Assembly (NCBI GenBank): GCA_031316155.1
Contig: JALDRB010000006.1
Coordinates: forward strand, 239,460-303,459
Direction of reading: 5' to 3'
Origin: Candidatus Scalindua sp.
GTDB lineage: Bacteria; Planctomycetota; Brocadiia; Brocadiales; Scalinduaceae
Length of the DNA: 64,000 nucleotides
Position 1 is the stretch's first letter, and every line of letters begins with the position of its first letter. The notes below the pieces were generated by a model that had not been told where the DNA came from, did no database searches, and saw nothing but the letters and a program-made list of their open reading frames with translations. Both the position numbers and the translations under genes were made by a program. Below, piece after piece: positions 37,837 to 47,037 of this stretch.

Positions 37837-38397
37837 TTACTCTTCTCCCGCTTCACGTATGTCTGAACAATTATACATTTTATCTGAAGCATAGGGACAT
37901 GCAGGCAGTATATCTTGAGGTTGCAACCAGTATTTCTCATGTTCTCTGCACTCATAAAGTTTTATTTTGTTGCTCTTGAGTTGGTTCGGCCAGGAGTTGA
38001 AAAAAGGGAGAACGGCTTCGCTTATGGTTGCAAATGCTTCCTGTATTTCCTGAAAATCTTCTGCCTGTCTCAATCTCAGTGCTCCCTGATAAATATGTTG
38101 CATCATGTGACGGCCAGATTCTTTGGATTCAGTTTCAATACTTTTGCCGGCTGTATCCAAGAGTATCTGTGCCAAAACCGGAATACTATCTGATTCTCCT
38201 TTAATTAAAGTAAGATATGTTTCCTGATATATTGACAAAATTGACTGAAAGTGTTTGTATGTTGCACGTTCAATCGTCACCGGTGCAGTATCATGAGAGT
38301 GGTCATGTCCTTCATGAGCAACCGTGCTATGGAGATCACAAAAGTGCATGAGTAACAAAAGTATGCCAAATTGCATTAAACATTTACTGCTAAACAT
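37837..38397 (-). CDS. His-rich periplasmic protein, DUF3347-like
   Basis: A 186-residue exported protein. The signal peptide is followed by mature AHEGHDHSHD, a probable metal-binding tail. The rest is a helical bundle ending in ECREHEKYWLQPQ and CPYASDKMYNC, like the DUF3347 domains found with CusB-type metal-efflux proteins. It follows an outer-membrane protein gene by 17 bases. A role in handling a transition metal is inferred from the His-rich stretch and family. Confidence 0.65.
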   Translation of the reverse strand: MFSSKCLMQFGILLLLMHFCDLHSTVAHEGHDHSHDTAPVTIERATYKHFQSILSIYQETYLTLIKGESDSIPVLAQILLDTAGKSIETESKESGRHMMQHIYQGALRLRQAEDFQEIQEAFATISEAVLPFFNSWPNQLKSNKIKLYECREHEKYWLQPQDILPACPYASDKMYNCSDIREAGEE

Positions 38398-38414
38398 TAT
38401 ATCCTCCTTAGGAT

Positions 38415-39419
38415 TTAGAAAGAAATAGTTACGGTAACAATTGCCCTGTAATGTTCAAGACCCTCGGAACCCTGCTGAACAGATTCGTTATTCAAGTTTT
38501 GCCATACCGGAATTTTAATTAAAGCTCCGATACTGAAATGTTTGCCGAATGATGCTCTGAAACCTGGAGAAAAATAGAGGATCGTTCCACCACTATCGTG
38601 GTCTGTTTTCCCGTCTTCTCCCTGGTCTTTGGTAAGATGCAACACATTTGTCTCTCCGATAATATCCAGTCTGGAAAGAAAACCATCCGGATTCTCAAAA
38701 ACTTCATACCCTCCTGCGGTATTAACACGAATTTCGTTGCCAGCTTTACTGTCATGATATTTTAAAAATGTTCTGAATGAGGTATCTGTCGTCAGGGTAA
38801 AATGAGGAAAGAGAAGCCTGGATGCTGAAAAGCCAAAAGAATATGACGGCGCTCCAAAGCCCGGTTGCATACCAATATCAAATGTATTACCAAAATCATC
38901 GCGATTTGAAGTGGTTCCTGTGGGGGCGGAAATGCTCCCTGTTACCGACATCTTGAGATCATCCATGGTATAGGGAGTTCCTTGTGTGTCTTCCGGCCCG
39001 TTTTGATAGAAGCCTCTGATACCATCTCTTTCTCCATATTTAAAACCATATTGAGCCATGAATTCCAGATCACCAATTCCTCTGGATTTCCCCAAACTAT
39101 CCTGTTCCTTAATGGCTGCCGGCATCGTCAGATAAAGTGACAGAGCATCGGTAAGTCCAAAACCTGCCAGAGTGTTAAAAAAAGTAAAAGTGTCAATGTT
39201 TTCAGGTTCCGCATTATTCATGTTTCTGAATGGGACATACTCCATCCTTTCGTATAAGAGAAACGTTCCCTTACCTAAAGTCATTGGAGAAGCCGTTTCG
39301 ATAGGAGAGCCGGGGCCAAATGCCGTCGATACTCCTCCGTGATGAGCATATACCGGTAAATATACGGTAAAAATATAAAAGAGCAAAATTATGATTCTTT
39401 GAATTTCTTTTTTCAGCAT
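38415..39419 (-). CDS. Outer-membrane beta-barrel protein
   Basis: A 334-residue exported protein with a signal peptide ending at VYA, mature HHGGVSTAFGPGSP and alternating beta-strands ending in a C-terminal Phe (VTVTISF) typical of outer-membrane proteins. It resembles the family of uncharacterised channel or transporter barrels found next to TonB and metal genes. The substrate is unknown. It is downstream of tonB and upstream of the His-rich protein, all on one strand. Confidence 0.75.
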   Translation of the reverse strand: MLKKEIQRIIILLFYIFTVYLPVYAHHGGVSTAFGPGSPIETASPMTLGKGTFLLYERMEYVPFRNMNNAEPENIDTFTFFNTLAGFGLTDALSLYLTMPAAIKEQDSLGKSRGIGDLEFMAQYGFKYGERDGIRGFYQNGPEDTQGTPYTMDDLKMSVTGSISAPTGTTSNRDDFGNTFDIGMQPGFGAPSYSFGFSASRLLFPHFTLTTDTSFRTFLKYHDSKAGNEIRVNTAGGYEVFENPDGFLSRLDIIGETNVLHLTKDQGEDGKTDHDSGGTILYFSPGFRASFGKHFSIGALIKIPVWQNLNNESVQQGSEGLEHYRAIVTVTISF

Positions 39420-39459
39420 TATTACAAACTTATTGAAAATTTAGAAAATCTTTATTTTA

Positions 39460-39663
39460 CTATTGAAATAATCGTGTTGCCATAGTTAATTCTTTGATAT
39501 TATGCATGGCTAGATGCTTTCGTCTTTCTAAATATTCACCAAGGAACTTTCCTGTCGTAATAATGAGCATCACGAGTAAACCGATTAAGAGTATAATTAC
39601 CGGATAGATGAGTACTGAGGAGATTGCATAGAGGATTGTTTGGAGGTAGCTAAGTATGTTCAT
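39460..39663 (-). CDS. Small single-helix membrane protein
   Basis: 67 residues with a long hydrophobic segment (about 10-42) and a basic tail with LERRKHLAMHN. It lies 8 bases after tonB. It may be an ExbB/TolQ-associated accessory; the start resembles the first segment of some MotA/TolQ/ExbB-like proteins, but nothing more of that fold is present. Confidence 0.5.
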   Translation of the reverse strand: MNILSYLQTILYAISSVLIYPVIILLIGLLVMLIITTGKFLGEYLERRKHLAMHNIKELTMATRLFQ

Positions 39664-39671
39664 TGATTTTC

Positions 39672-40475
39672 CTATTGATAATCTTCCAGTTTAAAATTAA
39701 ATGAGATCTTCTTTGCAGTAGTTAAAGGAACTCCCAGCCGCTTAGCTGGTATATATGCTGCTTTCTTTAAGGATTTAATGGCAGCTTTATCAAGTGATTT
39801 GCAACCAGCTGATCTTATGATACTTATATTACCGCGCTTCCCGTTACTGAGAATTGTCACTTCCAGTACCGTTACTCCCTCATGACCTTGTCTTTTACAA
39901 CTTGAAGGATACTCAGGTTTGAATACGTTTTGTACCACGGCACCCATGGTTACCCCTTTTGCCTTAACATCAGCTATTATCTCTTTTGAATCTTGAGTGT
40001 CTGTATTGTTTTTCTGTATTTGCGGCTGTTTACTATTGATTTCATTTTGAGCCTTGAAGTATTCAGCACTGTAGGTTATTTCTCTCTTTGGTAGAACTAC
40101 TTTGTTTTCAACTTTTACCTGCATCTCATCAGGAGTTTCGATTATTTTATCCTCTACCTTGCGGATATTTTCTTGTATATCAATAACGGGTTTTGTGGAA
40201 GTAGCGGATCCCACTTTCAGTTTTTCCGGTTTTTTTACAGGTTCAGGATTGTCTATTATTTTTTCTTCCACCTTTTGGACATTTTTCTGTGTATTATTTA
40301 TAGATTTTGTAGAGGCAGTTGATGTTACAGACGGTACGAGGTTCATCTTAAGACTGGATTCGCCCTTTCTGAATACCACCTCCGGTTCAGAAGTGATATT
40401 TGGCGACATCATAATTAATGCTGCGTGTATCGACAAAGCTATCAGTCCGGCTATAATTAAATTTTTCTTAAACAT
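39672..40475 (-). CDS. tonB: TonB energy-transducing protein
   Basis: 267 residues from ATG 40475. An N-terminal membrane anchor (about 5-22) is followed by a Lys/Glu/Pro linker with two related segments (NTQKNVQKVEEKIIDNPEP and IQENIRKVEDKIIETP) and a C-terminal TonB domain with YPSSCKRQGHEGVTVLEVTI. It carries proton-motive energy to receptors such as BtuB, encoded in the same region. exbD and exbB lie immediately upstream. Confidence 0.9.
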   Translation of the reverse strand: MFKKNLIIAGLIALSIHAALIMMSPNITSEPEVVFRKGESSLKMNLVPSVTSTASTKSINNTQKNVQKVEEKIIDNPEPVKKPEKLKVGSATSTKPVIDIQENIRKVEDKIIETPDEMQVKVENKVVLPKREITYSAEYFKAQNEINSKQPQIQKNNTDTQDSKEIIADVKAKGVTMGAVVQNVFKPEYPSSCKRQGHEGVTVLEVTILSNGKRGNISIIRSAGCKSLDKAAIKSLKKAAYIPAKRLGVPLTTAKKISFNFKLEDYQ

Positions 40476-40540
40476 ATTCAAATTATGAGATTGAGGAATT
40501 GAGGAACTGACACACTGATGGATCATCATTACTTAATCCC

Positions 40541-40960
40541 TTAATTCTTTAATGGTTTTTGTTCAAATGGTTGTGTTTCAAAGTACACCTCCTTTATCTC
40601 GTCTCTTCTCAGGGTATCAAGTACGTTTATTACGACTCCGAGGTCAGCTTCCTTATCACCATTAATAAAAATCTTTACACCTTTCTTAATCTTTGTTTTT
40701 ATTTCTTCAGAAAGGTTGTCAAGAAGGACTTTTTCCCTGTTAAGAAGTATTCTGTTCTCCTTATCTACAGTAATTGAGGCGTAGTCTTCCTTGTCTATCT
40801 CGGCCGTTGCCGCCTGCGGGAGATCCACCTTAAATCCCCGATGAACTACCATGGAAAGCATTGCATAGATAAAAAAAACCAAAAGCAGGAAGACGATATC
40901 AATGAGTGGTATCATCTCTATCCTGGGTCCCTTTCTTCTCAGATTAAGATTTACCTTCAT
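40541..40960 (-). CDS. exbD: Biopolymer transport protein ExbD
   Basis: A 139-residue bitopic protein. The N-terminal PLIDIVFLLLVFFI segment contains the essential membrane Asp. The periplasmic domain has KVDLPQA and INGDKEADLG. It overlaps exbB by 17 bases and precedes tonB, forming the usual ExbB-ExbD-TonB motor. Confidence 0.94.
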   Translation of the reverse strand: MKVNLNLRRKGPRIEMIPLIDIVFLLLVFFIYAMLSMVVHRGFKVDLPQAATAEIDKEDYASITVDKENRILLNREKVLLDNLSEEIKTKIKKGVKIFINGDKEADLGVVINVLDTLRRDEIKEVYFETQPFEQKPLKN

Positions 40961-41558
40961 CTTTACCCTCTTTATGATATATTTCGAAACGGGTTGTACA
41001 CTTTTCTATATTTCGCGCTGCTCTTTCCAACTTGACAACAAAATAGTTGTAAGGAATTATGGAAGCAAGGGCTATAGTCAGGCCTGTAGCTGTAGTAATT
41101 AGCGCCTGGGCTATTCCTCCTGTAACGGCCTTAGGGTCATCTACACCCGCTTTTCCGAGGAAATCAAAAGAAACTATTATGCCGGTAACTGTGCCCAGGA
41201 TCCCGAGCAGTGGTGCCATGGTTATTATTGTATCCAGGACTGCCATACCCCTTTTCATCCTGTCTATCTCATCATCTGCCGCCATTTCCAGCATATTTAT
41301 CCTTGCGGATTTATGATGTGTCAGAGCATAACACACTATTTTTATCATATAATCTTTTGATTTATCACCCAGAGCAATGGCTTTATCAAAAAACCCCTTT
41401 TCAATCTCTCCGAATACCTGATCCAATAGTTTACGGTCTATCCTTCTTGTTTCATTCGACCAGAAGATAATTCGTTCAATGGTGATTGTAAGAGAAATAA
41501 GTGAACAAATCAGCAGTGGGTACATCACCGGGCCGCCTTTTAAAATAAGATTCAGCAT
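40944..41558 (-). CDS. exbB: Biopolymer transport protein ExbB
   Basis: A 204-residue MotA/TolQ/ExbB proton-channel protein with three membrane helices. LNLILKGGPVMYPLLICSLI starts the protein; TIITMAPLLGILGTVTGIIVSF and GIAQALITTATGLTIALASI are the family signatures. It is the first gene of the motor operon. No cobalamin riboswitch lies in the 149 bases before it. Confidence 0.95.
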   Translation of the reverse strand: MLNLILKGGPVMYPLLICSLISLTITIERIIFWSNETRRIDRKLLDQVFGEIEKGFFDKAIALGDKSKDYMIKIVCYALTHHKSARINMLEMAADDEIDRMKRGMAVLDTIITMAPLLGILGTVTGIIVSFDFLGKAGVDDPKAVTGGIAQALITTATGLTIALASIIPYNYFVVKLERAARNIEKCTTRFEIYHKEGKDEGKS

Positions 41559-41707
41559 TGTTTTCTATCCCTCTTACATCCATAGCAAAATAATCCTATA
41601 CATATTAAAATTACAATAATCGTTATCCGGAATGTGCTTGAAGCACTCATGCAGTTTTCCGTTTCCTGTCTTTCCTCTTCCATTTCGTATCTTTGCTATC
41701 AACTCCG

Positions 41708-42393
41708 TTATAGTCGGGGGGTGTCGCATGTTGATTTTACGTGCAGATCCAAAAACCAATAACCATCTCGCAACACCTCTTCGCCCTGCGTAAGTTGTAA
41801 TGATGACTTAAAAATAGGGCCGTCATATACAAGCGTATGGTACTCTCCTTCTTCGCCACACGCATCAGCACCCTGGCTTTCAATTTCTTCTATCACTGTT
41901 CGTGAAAGAGTTTTACCAAGAAAAGATGTCGGCAAAATATTCTCTTTAACGGCAATGATCATGGCATAAAACCCAAGTTCAAGAAATTCTCCCAAGAGTG
42001 ATTTTCTCTCTTCTAACCACAAGGGAAGAAAAGGGTGCATCCCAACGCCACCACAGGCGCGTTCTTCCCAGTCGCGGTGTTCCTGTAAGTCGATGTCACC
42101 GAAAACAACGTTTTGCACACCTTCTTTCTTTACAGATGTTAAAGCGGCTGTGAAGTGTTTTTCGTAATCATTCCACGATGTTGCCCGTGTAAGCAAAGGT
42201 ATATTCATAGCTTGCGATTGCGCAGTCAGTACAGAGAGATGTATACCATGAGAACGACTACGTTCACCACTCTCAGTAAACATTGTAATGAGTTTTTCGC
42301 GTCACCACCAGCGTGTATTGCTCGGTATAAGGCAAGACATGAATCTTTACCGCCACTAAATGAACAGGCAAAAGATTTTTTCTGATTATTCAT
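41708..42393 (-). pseudogene. Dph6-like ATP pyrophosphatase, broken by one frameshift
   Basis: A member of the adenine-nucleotide alpha-hydrolase fold (diphthine-ammonia-ligase-like). The 5' frame from ATG 42393 shows the P-loop SFSGGKDSCLALYRA; the 3' frame continues TMFTESGERSRSHGIH and VVFGDIDLQEHRDWEERAC, GADACGEEGEYHT. The frames join at 42293-42297, where the coding strand has five A; six would restore AKKLITMFTES. Bacterial members are often near cobalamin genes, and here cbiZ lies 48 bases upstream. The true substrate is unknown. Confidence 0.82.
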
Positions 42394-42441
42394 GTGTTTC
42401 TCGATTCTTAATCTTTCCTGCAAAATTCTGTTCCAATGCTT

Positions 42442-43584
42442 TTATTCCCATTTTTCATTAAACCCCAGAGCAAATGATTTACAAATAAAATTTGTGAATG
42501 TTTGATTGCATATCCCCATGTGTTCACGAGAAAGAGATTCCCGATAATAGCCGATCCGCTCAAACTTTCCTGAAATTGACGCACTAAGCTGCGCTCCATA
42601 GGACGAAAAGATCTCGGGTAAACAGTTTTCCGGCAAGATTCCCCATTCTATTTTATCGCGCAAGTGAACAAGTGCGGCAGTTGCGGCTACAGTAACAGAA
42701 TCACGGTTAATAGTTGCAAAATTCTTTTCAAACAGTTTAGACTTTTCTTCATTCAGAAAACTGCAGATCTTTTCCTTCATTGATTTTTTATCAATTCCGA
42801 ATCGTTCTAAATGAATTTTTGCTGAACGCTGACTCTGAGGGGTGAGAGAATCTTGTAATGCCAGAGTTTTCTTTACGGACTTTTTTACCGTTGCGCCTAT
42901 GAGTTCACCTAACTTCGTGTGCTTACCGGCACTGGTCAGGGGGATTTTTCCGGTTATCCTGGAAGCGATGGCAACCTGATCGGTTCCGGTTCCGGTAGCT
43001 AAACCGCATGAATAGCGGGAATTAACCGCAAGCTCTTGAAGAGCTGCGGCTTTTGCCTCGGAAGCAGTAACAAGAGACCTGGCCATAGCACCATGCGTAA
43101 GTTCCTTATTCATAATAATTATTGTGTTTATTGTGCCGCAAGGTTCATCAACTTCACCTTTTGTACTAGTAAATTTACCGTCCTTTTCATAAATATCTGC
43201 AGGGTCACCGGCTCTGCCGGCGTTTGTTTTCACACCTCCCGTACTTATCGTCACTACCTTAAGGCCTCGATATTCCTGTAATTCCACTGCAGCGTAGTTC
43301 ATGTTTGCAGCAGTACCAAGGAGTGCTCTTTTTTCAGGAGAGAGTCCGTATTTTTCAAAAACCGATTTTGAATAATCAACAGGGCTTTCTGCTATAACCT
43401 TCAAACCCTCTCTATCGTGCCCCAAAGGCTCGCATAATTGATGATTGGCTATACCCTCCAGGTCATCACGCAACCCTCCGTTTACTCCGCAAGTAGAAAT
43501 CACCCTGTGTTGAACAAGAAAGTTAACATATATAATCTTTTCTTTGCGGTGTATTTCAAATCCGTCATGTTTCCCTATTAACAT
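42442..43584 (-). CDS. cbiZ: Adenosylcobinamide amidohydrolase-type CbiZ
   Basis: CbiZ cleaves the aminopropanol side chain of (pseudo)cobinamides so imported corrinoids can be rebuilt. The 380-residue protein shows ISTGGVKTNAGRAGDP, then GTINTIIIMNKELTHGAMAR, ASEAKAAALQEL and ATGTGTDQVAIAS, the characteristic CbiZ core at about 110-215. The C-terminal 160 residues form an added helical region. It follows the BtuFCD transporter genes, and an AAAGGG site supports the start. I considered CbiD and dismissed it for lack of its N-terminal motif. Confidence 0.88.
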   Translation of the reverse strand: MLIGKHDGFEIHRKEKIIYVNFLVQHRVISTCGVNGGLRDDLEGIANHQLCEPLGHDREGLKVIAESPVDYSKSVFEKYGLSPEKRALLGTAANMNYAAVELQEYRGLKVVTISTGGVKTNAGRAGDPADIYEKDGKFTSTKGEVDEPCGTINTIIIMNKELTHGAMARSLVTASEAKAAALQELAVNSRYSCGLATGTGTDQVAIASRITGKIPLTSAGKHTKLGELIGATVKKSVKKTLALQDSLTPQSQRSAKIHLERFGIDKKSMKEKICSFLNEEKSKLFEKNFATINRDSVTVAATAALVHLRDKIEWGILPENCLPEIFSSYGAQLSASISGKFERIGYYRESLSREHMGICNQTFTNFICKSFALGFNEKWE

Positions 43585-43741
43585 TGCTGTGTGCCCTTTT
43601 TTATCTTGATAAAATGTTTCATTTTTTTGGTGTATTAAATTAATAATCTTAAAGAAATTGGCAAAATTTTTTCAGATTATGACTATTACAAAAATATAAA
43701 AGCCTACACGAAGGGCATTAAAATGATCATACTGCCATTTA

Positions 43742-44527
43742 TTAATCAGGCCAAATAGTTGGTTTGTCTGTTTTTGGATGAGGATAAACAGACAAAGAAG
43801 TACCGTAAACATCACTGAGCAGTTCCGGCTGGAAAATATCATCAGGAATACCGATTTTGACAATACGTCCTTCATGCATTAACATAATACGGTCGCTATA
43901 CATCGATGTATAATTCAAATCATGCGAGATCATAAAAACGGATAGATTCTCATCATGTGCAAGGGATTTCGCGAGCCGGTAAATATCCGATTGGTAATGA
44001 ACGTCCAGATGGACAGTCGGTTCGTCCATCAATAAAATAGATGTTTTTTGCGCCAAAGCCCGCGCTATTAAGACCCGCTGTCTTTCACCACTGGAAAGCT
44101 GGTTAAAAACCTTATCCTCGTATTTCGTTAATCCGGTTTGTTCGATAACCTCCCTTATAATGTTATGGTCGTTATTGGTTAATGATGCGAGTGGACTATG
44201 ATAAGGGTAACGTCCCATGGACACAATATCATAAACCGTGAAATCAAATGCAATATTTGACTCAGCCGGAATGATAGTCATGATTCTGGCAAGTGCCTGA
44301 CGCTTAAAAGAAGATAACGGTATACCATCCAGTAAAACCTGACCAGTCTGAGGTTTAATTATTCCGCCAAGCAAATACAATAGAGTGGTTTTACCAGCCC
44401 CGTTTGGACCGACAACATTGAACAATTCTCCCGCTTTAAAGTCAAAAGACAAGTCATGAATAAGGGGAGTTTTTGTATACGAATAATAAAGTTGCTCAAC
44501 TGTTACGTTTTGATATTGTTCGCTCAT
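43742..44527 (-). CDS. btuD: Cobalamin-type ABC transporter ATPase
   Basis: A 261-residue ATPase of the BtuD/FecE/FhuC class. Walker A is GPNGAGKTT, the signature is LSSGERQRVLIARALA and Walker B is ILLMDEPTVHLD. It overlaps the permease gene by 4 bases (ATGA), so the two are translationally coupled. Family members also carry siderophores or heme; the corrinoid assignment rests on the nearby riboswitches, btuB and cbiZ. Confidence 0.88.
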   Translation of the reverse strand: MSEQYQNVTVEQLYYSYTKTPLIHDLSFDFKAGELFNVVGPNGAGKTTLLYLLGGIIKPQTGQVLLDGIPLSSFKRQALARIMTIIPAESNIAFDFTVYDIVSMGRYPYHSPLASLTNNDHNIIREVIEQTGLTKYEDKVFNQLSSGERQRVLIARALAQKTSILLMDEPTVHLDVHYQSDIYRLAKSLAHDENLSVFMISHDLNYTSMYSDRIMLMHEGRIVKIGIPDDIFQPELLSDVYGTSLSVYPHPKTDKPTIWPD

Positions 44528-45531
44528 CGCATTCCATTACGCTTATTTTTCCATAGTAAAAACAAAAAAAACGGCCCACCAATAAGAGCAGTGATAACAC
44601 CAACAGGAATTTCAGTTGGTGAAAGCAGGGCACGTGACAGAGTATCAGCAATGACCATAAAAATGCTGCCGGCAATAACACAGGCTGGTAATAAACGTCT
44701 GTGATCAGGCCCAATTAATAATCGTAAAAGATGTGGAATGATAATTCCAACAAAGCCAATTAACCCGGTTAAAGCAACTATGCTTCCGGTTAAAAGAGAG
44801 CAGGCAAAAAAAAGAATCTTTTTTAATCGTTCCACATCAATACCAACAATTTGAGCATCCAGTTCTCCCAGAGTAAGTGCGTTCAGATTCCTGGCCTGAG
44901 GTAAAATCACTCCGATTGCCAGAACAACATAGAGAAATATCCATAATAAATTTCCGTATTCAGGAGTTGGTATATTTCCCATTAACCAGGTAAAAACCTG
45001 CATCAATTGTAAAGGGTCCAACAGGGTTTGCAGAAACAAAATCAATGCTGAAAGCATTGCCTGTAATGAGATACCCGCCAGCAACATCGTGTGTGTCGGT
45101 AAATAATTACCGATTCTGGAAAAATTATATACAAATAGTATGGTTAAAAGCGCACCGCATATGGCAAAAATCGGGACAATTTGAAAACCGAAAATCATCA
45201 AATGCAAGCCAAAACCCATTGCAACTACTGCACCCAGTGCCGAACCTCCGGAAATCCCAAGAATATAGGGATCTGCAAGCGGGTTTCGCAGTAATGCCTG
45301 AAATACGGCTCCGGTCAGGGATAGAGTAGATCCGGTAAGTGCGGCCAGAAGTAGCCTGGGCAATCGCACCTGCAATAATATAATGTTTGTTTGATCAGAA
45401 GCAGCCGCTCCAAAGACCGTGTTTTTCAGTTGCTCCCAGGTAATTGTTACAGTACCGGACTTCCAACAGAATAAAAAAATGAAGATCCAGCAAAACGGAA
45501 TCGTGAACAACAATATTTTACGGTTTTTCAT
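44524..45531 (-). CDS. btuC: Cobalamin-type ABC transporter permease
   Basis: A 335-residue FecCD/BtuC permease with about ten helices. Signatures are RLPRLLLAALTGSTLSLTGAVFQ, NPLADPYILGISGGSALGA and the coupling region LGELDAQIVGIDVERLK. GFVGIIIPHLLRLLIGPDHR near the C-terminus is typical. Both flanking genes overlap it. Confidence 0.9.
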   Translation of the reverse strand: MKNRKILLFTIPFCWIFIFLFCWKSGTVTITWEQLKNTVFGAAASDQTNIILLQVRLPRLLLAALTGSTLSLTGAVFQALLRNPLADPYILGISGGSALGAVVAMGFGLHLMIFGFQIVPIFAICGALLTILFVYNFSRIGNYLPTHTMLLAGISLQAMLSALILFLQTLLDPLQLMQVFTWLMGNIPTPEYGNLLWIFLYVVLAIGVILPQARNLNALTLGELDAQIVGIDVERLKKILFFACSLLTGSIVALTGLIGFVGIIIPHLLRLLIGPDHRRLLPACVIAGSIFMVIADTLSRALLSPTEIPVGVITALIGGPFFLFLLWKNKRNGMR

Positions 45532-46473
45532 TTTTCATAATCCGCTGAATCGCTTCTGCTTTTTCAGGGTGCAATTGTTGGGCAATTGAAGCCAGCGCCT
45601 GGACAACTCTTGGGCCGGGACGATTGATAATGTCATGATTAACTTCAACGAACCTTTGATCGCGTACGGCAGGGATATTTTTCCAACGTTTCCAGAAAGG
45701 CAACTGATTTTCCATATCAAGTTCGTTGCCCATGCCGCTTGAAAATACCAGAACGTCCGGTGACATGGCAATAACACTTTCAATAGTTAACTTGGGATAT
45801 GCCTGATCGATATCCCCGGCAGTGTTAATTCCTCCTGCATCATGAATTAAACTGTTAATGAAACTTTTAGCCCCAACTGATGTTATGGGATTTAGAGCGA
45901 TTGAATAAAAAACACTGGGCTTTGGTATTTTCTTGACCAGAGATCGAATCTGTTCATAACGCCTCTCTAAATCACCAGCCGCTTCTTTTGCTTCTTTTGA
46001 TGCTGTAAAACTTCTCCGAGCCAGTTAATATTTTTAATAATATCAGAAAATTTTTCACTACGTAAGACAGCAACATTTACATTCAGTCTTCGTAGCTTAT
46101 ACACATCACTCCTCGGCGCTCCTTCAAAGGACATGACAACCAGGTCAGGATTTAATGAGATGATCTGTTCAATATTAGGCTTAACATAACTGCCTACTTT
46201 GGGAAGATCTTTTACAGAAGAAGGATAATAAGAATATAGTGAAACTCCTACCAACATGGAATCCGCATCAATGACCCCTAATATTTCTGTTACACTTGGA
46301 GAAACGGAAATAATTCGCTCAGGCGGATTGTCAAAATGTAGAGAAAAGTGAGTATTATCAACAAAGGTTTTTGTTTTTCTGAAATTCACCGGCTCTGCCT
46401 GAGTAGGTGGACTGGATACCGTCAGGGCAATCCAGAAAACAAAGAACAGAGTAATTCGAGGATTTTGATTCAT
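45518..46473 (-). pseudogene. btuF: Periplasmic cobalamin-binding protein, broken by one frameshift
   Basis: A BtuF-type binding protein. The 5' frame (45967-46473) has a signal peptide, then PPERIISVSPSVTEILG and LPKVGSYVKPNIEQIISLNPDLVV. The 3' frame continues AAGDLERRYEQIRSLVKK and MSPDVLVFSSGMGN to the stop at 45518. The frames meet at 45995-45998, where the coding strand has four A; five would give HQKEAKEAAGDL. The last 14 bases overlap btuC. The protein is probably intact in the cell. Confidence 0.85.
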
Positions 46474-46974
46474 AATTTTATTTCTTTAAAATTAGAGCTA
46501 AATGGTGAAGAATTCAATTTATTGATGGTAATACATTTGTTGTTATTCTTATAGATATAAACCTCAGAAATTTCTCTTTCAGATTGAATATTCAGCAATA
46601 ATTTTGGGTTCTGGGCTGTTTCAAATTCATCTCCAAGAAGGTGACCGGAAATACTAAAGAAAACATCAACATTTTCCAGGCAAACTTCCGCATAATTGTG
46701 CCTCTTTTTAAGCGCATCTAAAATACTTTTTCGTGTTAACTCTTTCACAAAATACTACAGTGCGTCTATCTCTGCCTGGGAGAATATTTGGCCAGCATGT
46801 ATCAGAGGTTGCAATAAATCCCAATTTATATCCTATTGACAGTGCCTTCTGTATTTCAAGTTCAAAGATATTTTGACCCGCTCTTCTTGTATGTCATCAC
46901 TTTCCACTTTATCAAAATCGTATTGATAGAGTGGGCCGTCAGAATATACCTCTTCAATTTGGAAGGCGAGCATG
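46470..46974 (-). pseudogene. PHP/DUF3604-like protein fragment with frameshifts
   Basis: Joined across two one-base changes, the frame reads FQIEEVYSDGPLYQYDFDK, ERVKNIFELEIQKALSIGY, LGFIATSDTCWPNILPG, then VVFVKELTRKSILDALKKRH and ISGHLLGDEFE. The motif (E)LTR-x-SI-x-DALKKR plus SD-x-x near an IATSD segment resembles C-terminal halves of PHP-type DUF3604/CehA-like proteins. Changes lie at 46749-46752 (one base too many) and near 46876 (one too few). The N-terminal half is absent. It overlaps btuF by 4 bases, possibly coupled. Confidence 0.4.
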
Positions 46975-47037
46975 GCACACCTTCTGCAACTTCAATGAGA
47001 ATCCCTTGGATGATAAAAAAGTATCATCATGTATTCT

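Noticed and set aside
41574..41759. Short minus-strand ORF between exbB and the dph6-like gene
   Set aside because: It overlaps the 3' end of the dph6-like gene in another frame and has no ribosome site or recognisable content.
42442..43584. CbiD (cobalt-precorrin methyltransferase) for this ORF
   Set aside because: The CbiD N-terminal signature is missing, whereas the CbiZ core motifs (GTINT, EAKAAAL, TGTGTD) are clear.
4235..46473. Programmed frameshifting or phase variation explaining the broken genes
   Set aside because: The runs are short (3-6 bases), the genes are unrelated and no slippery-site plus structure arrangement was seen; sequencing error is simpler.
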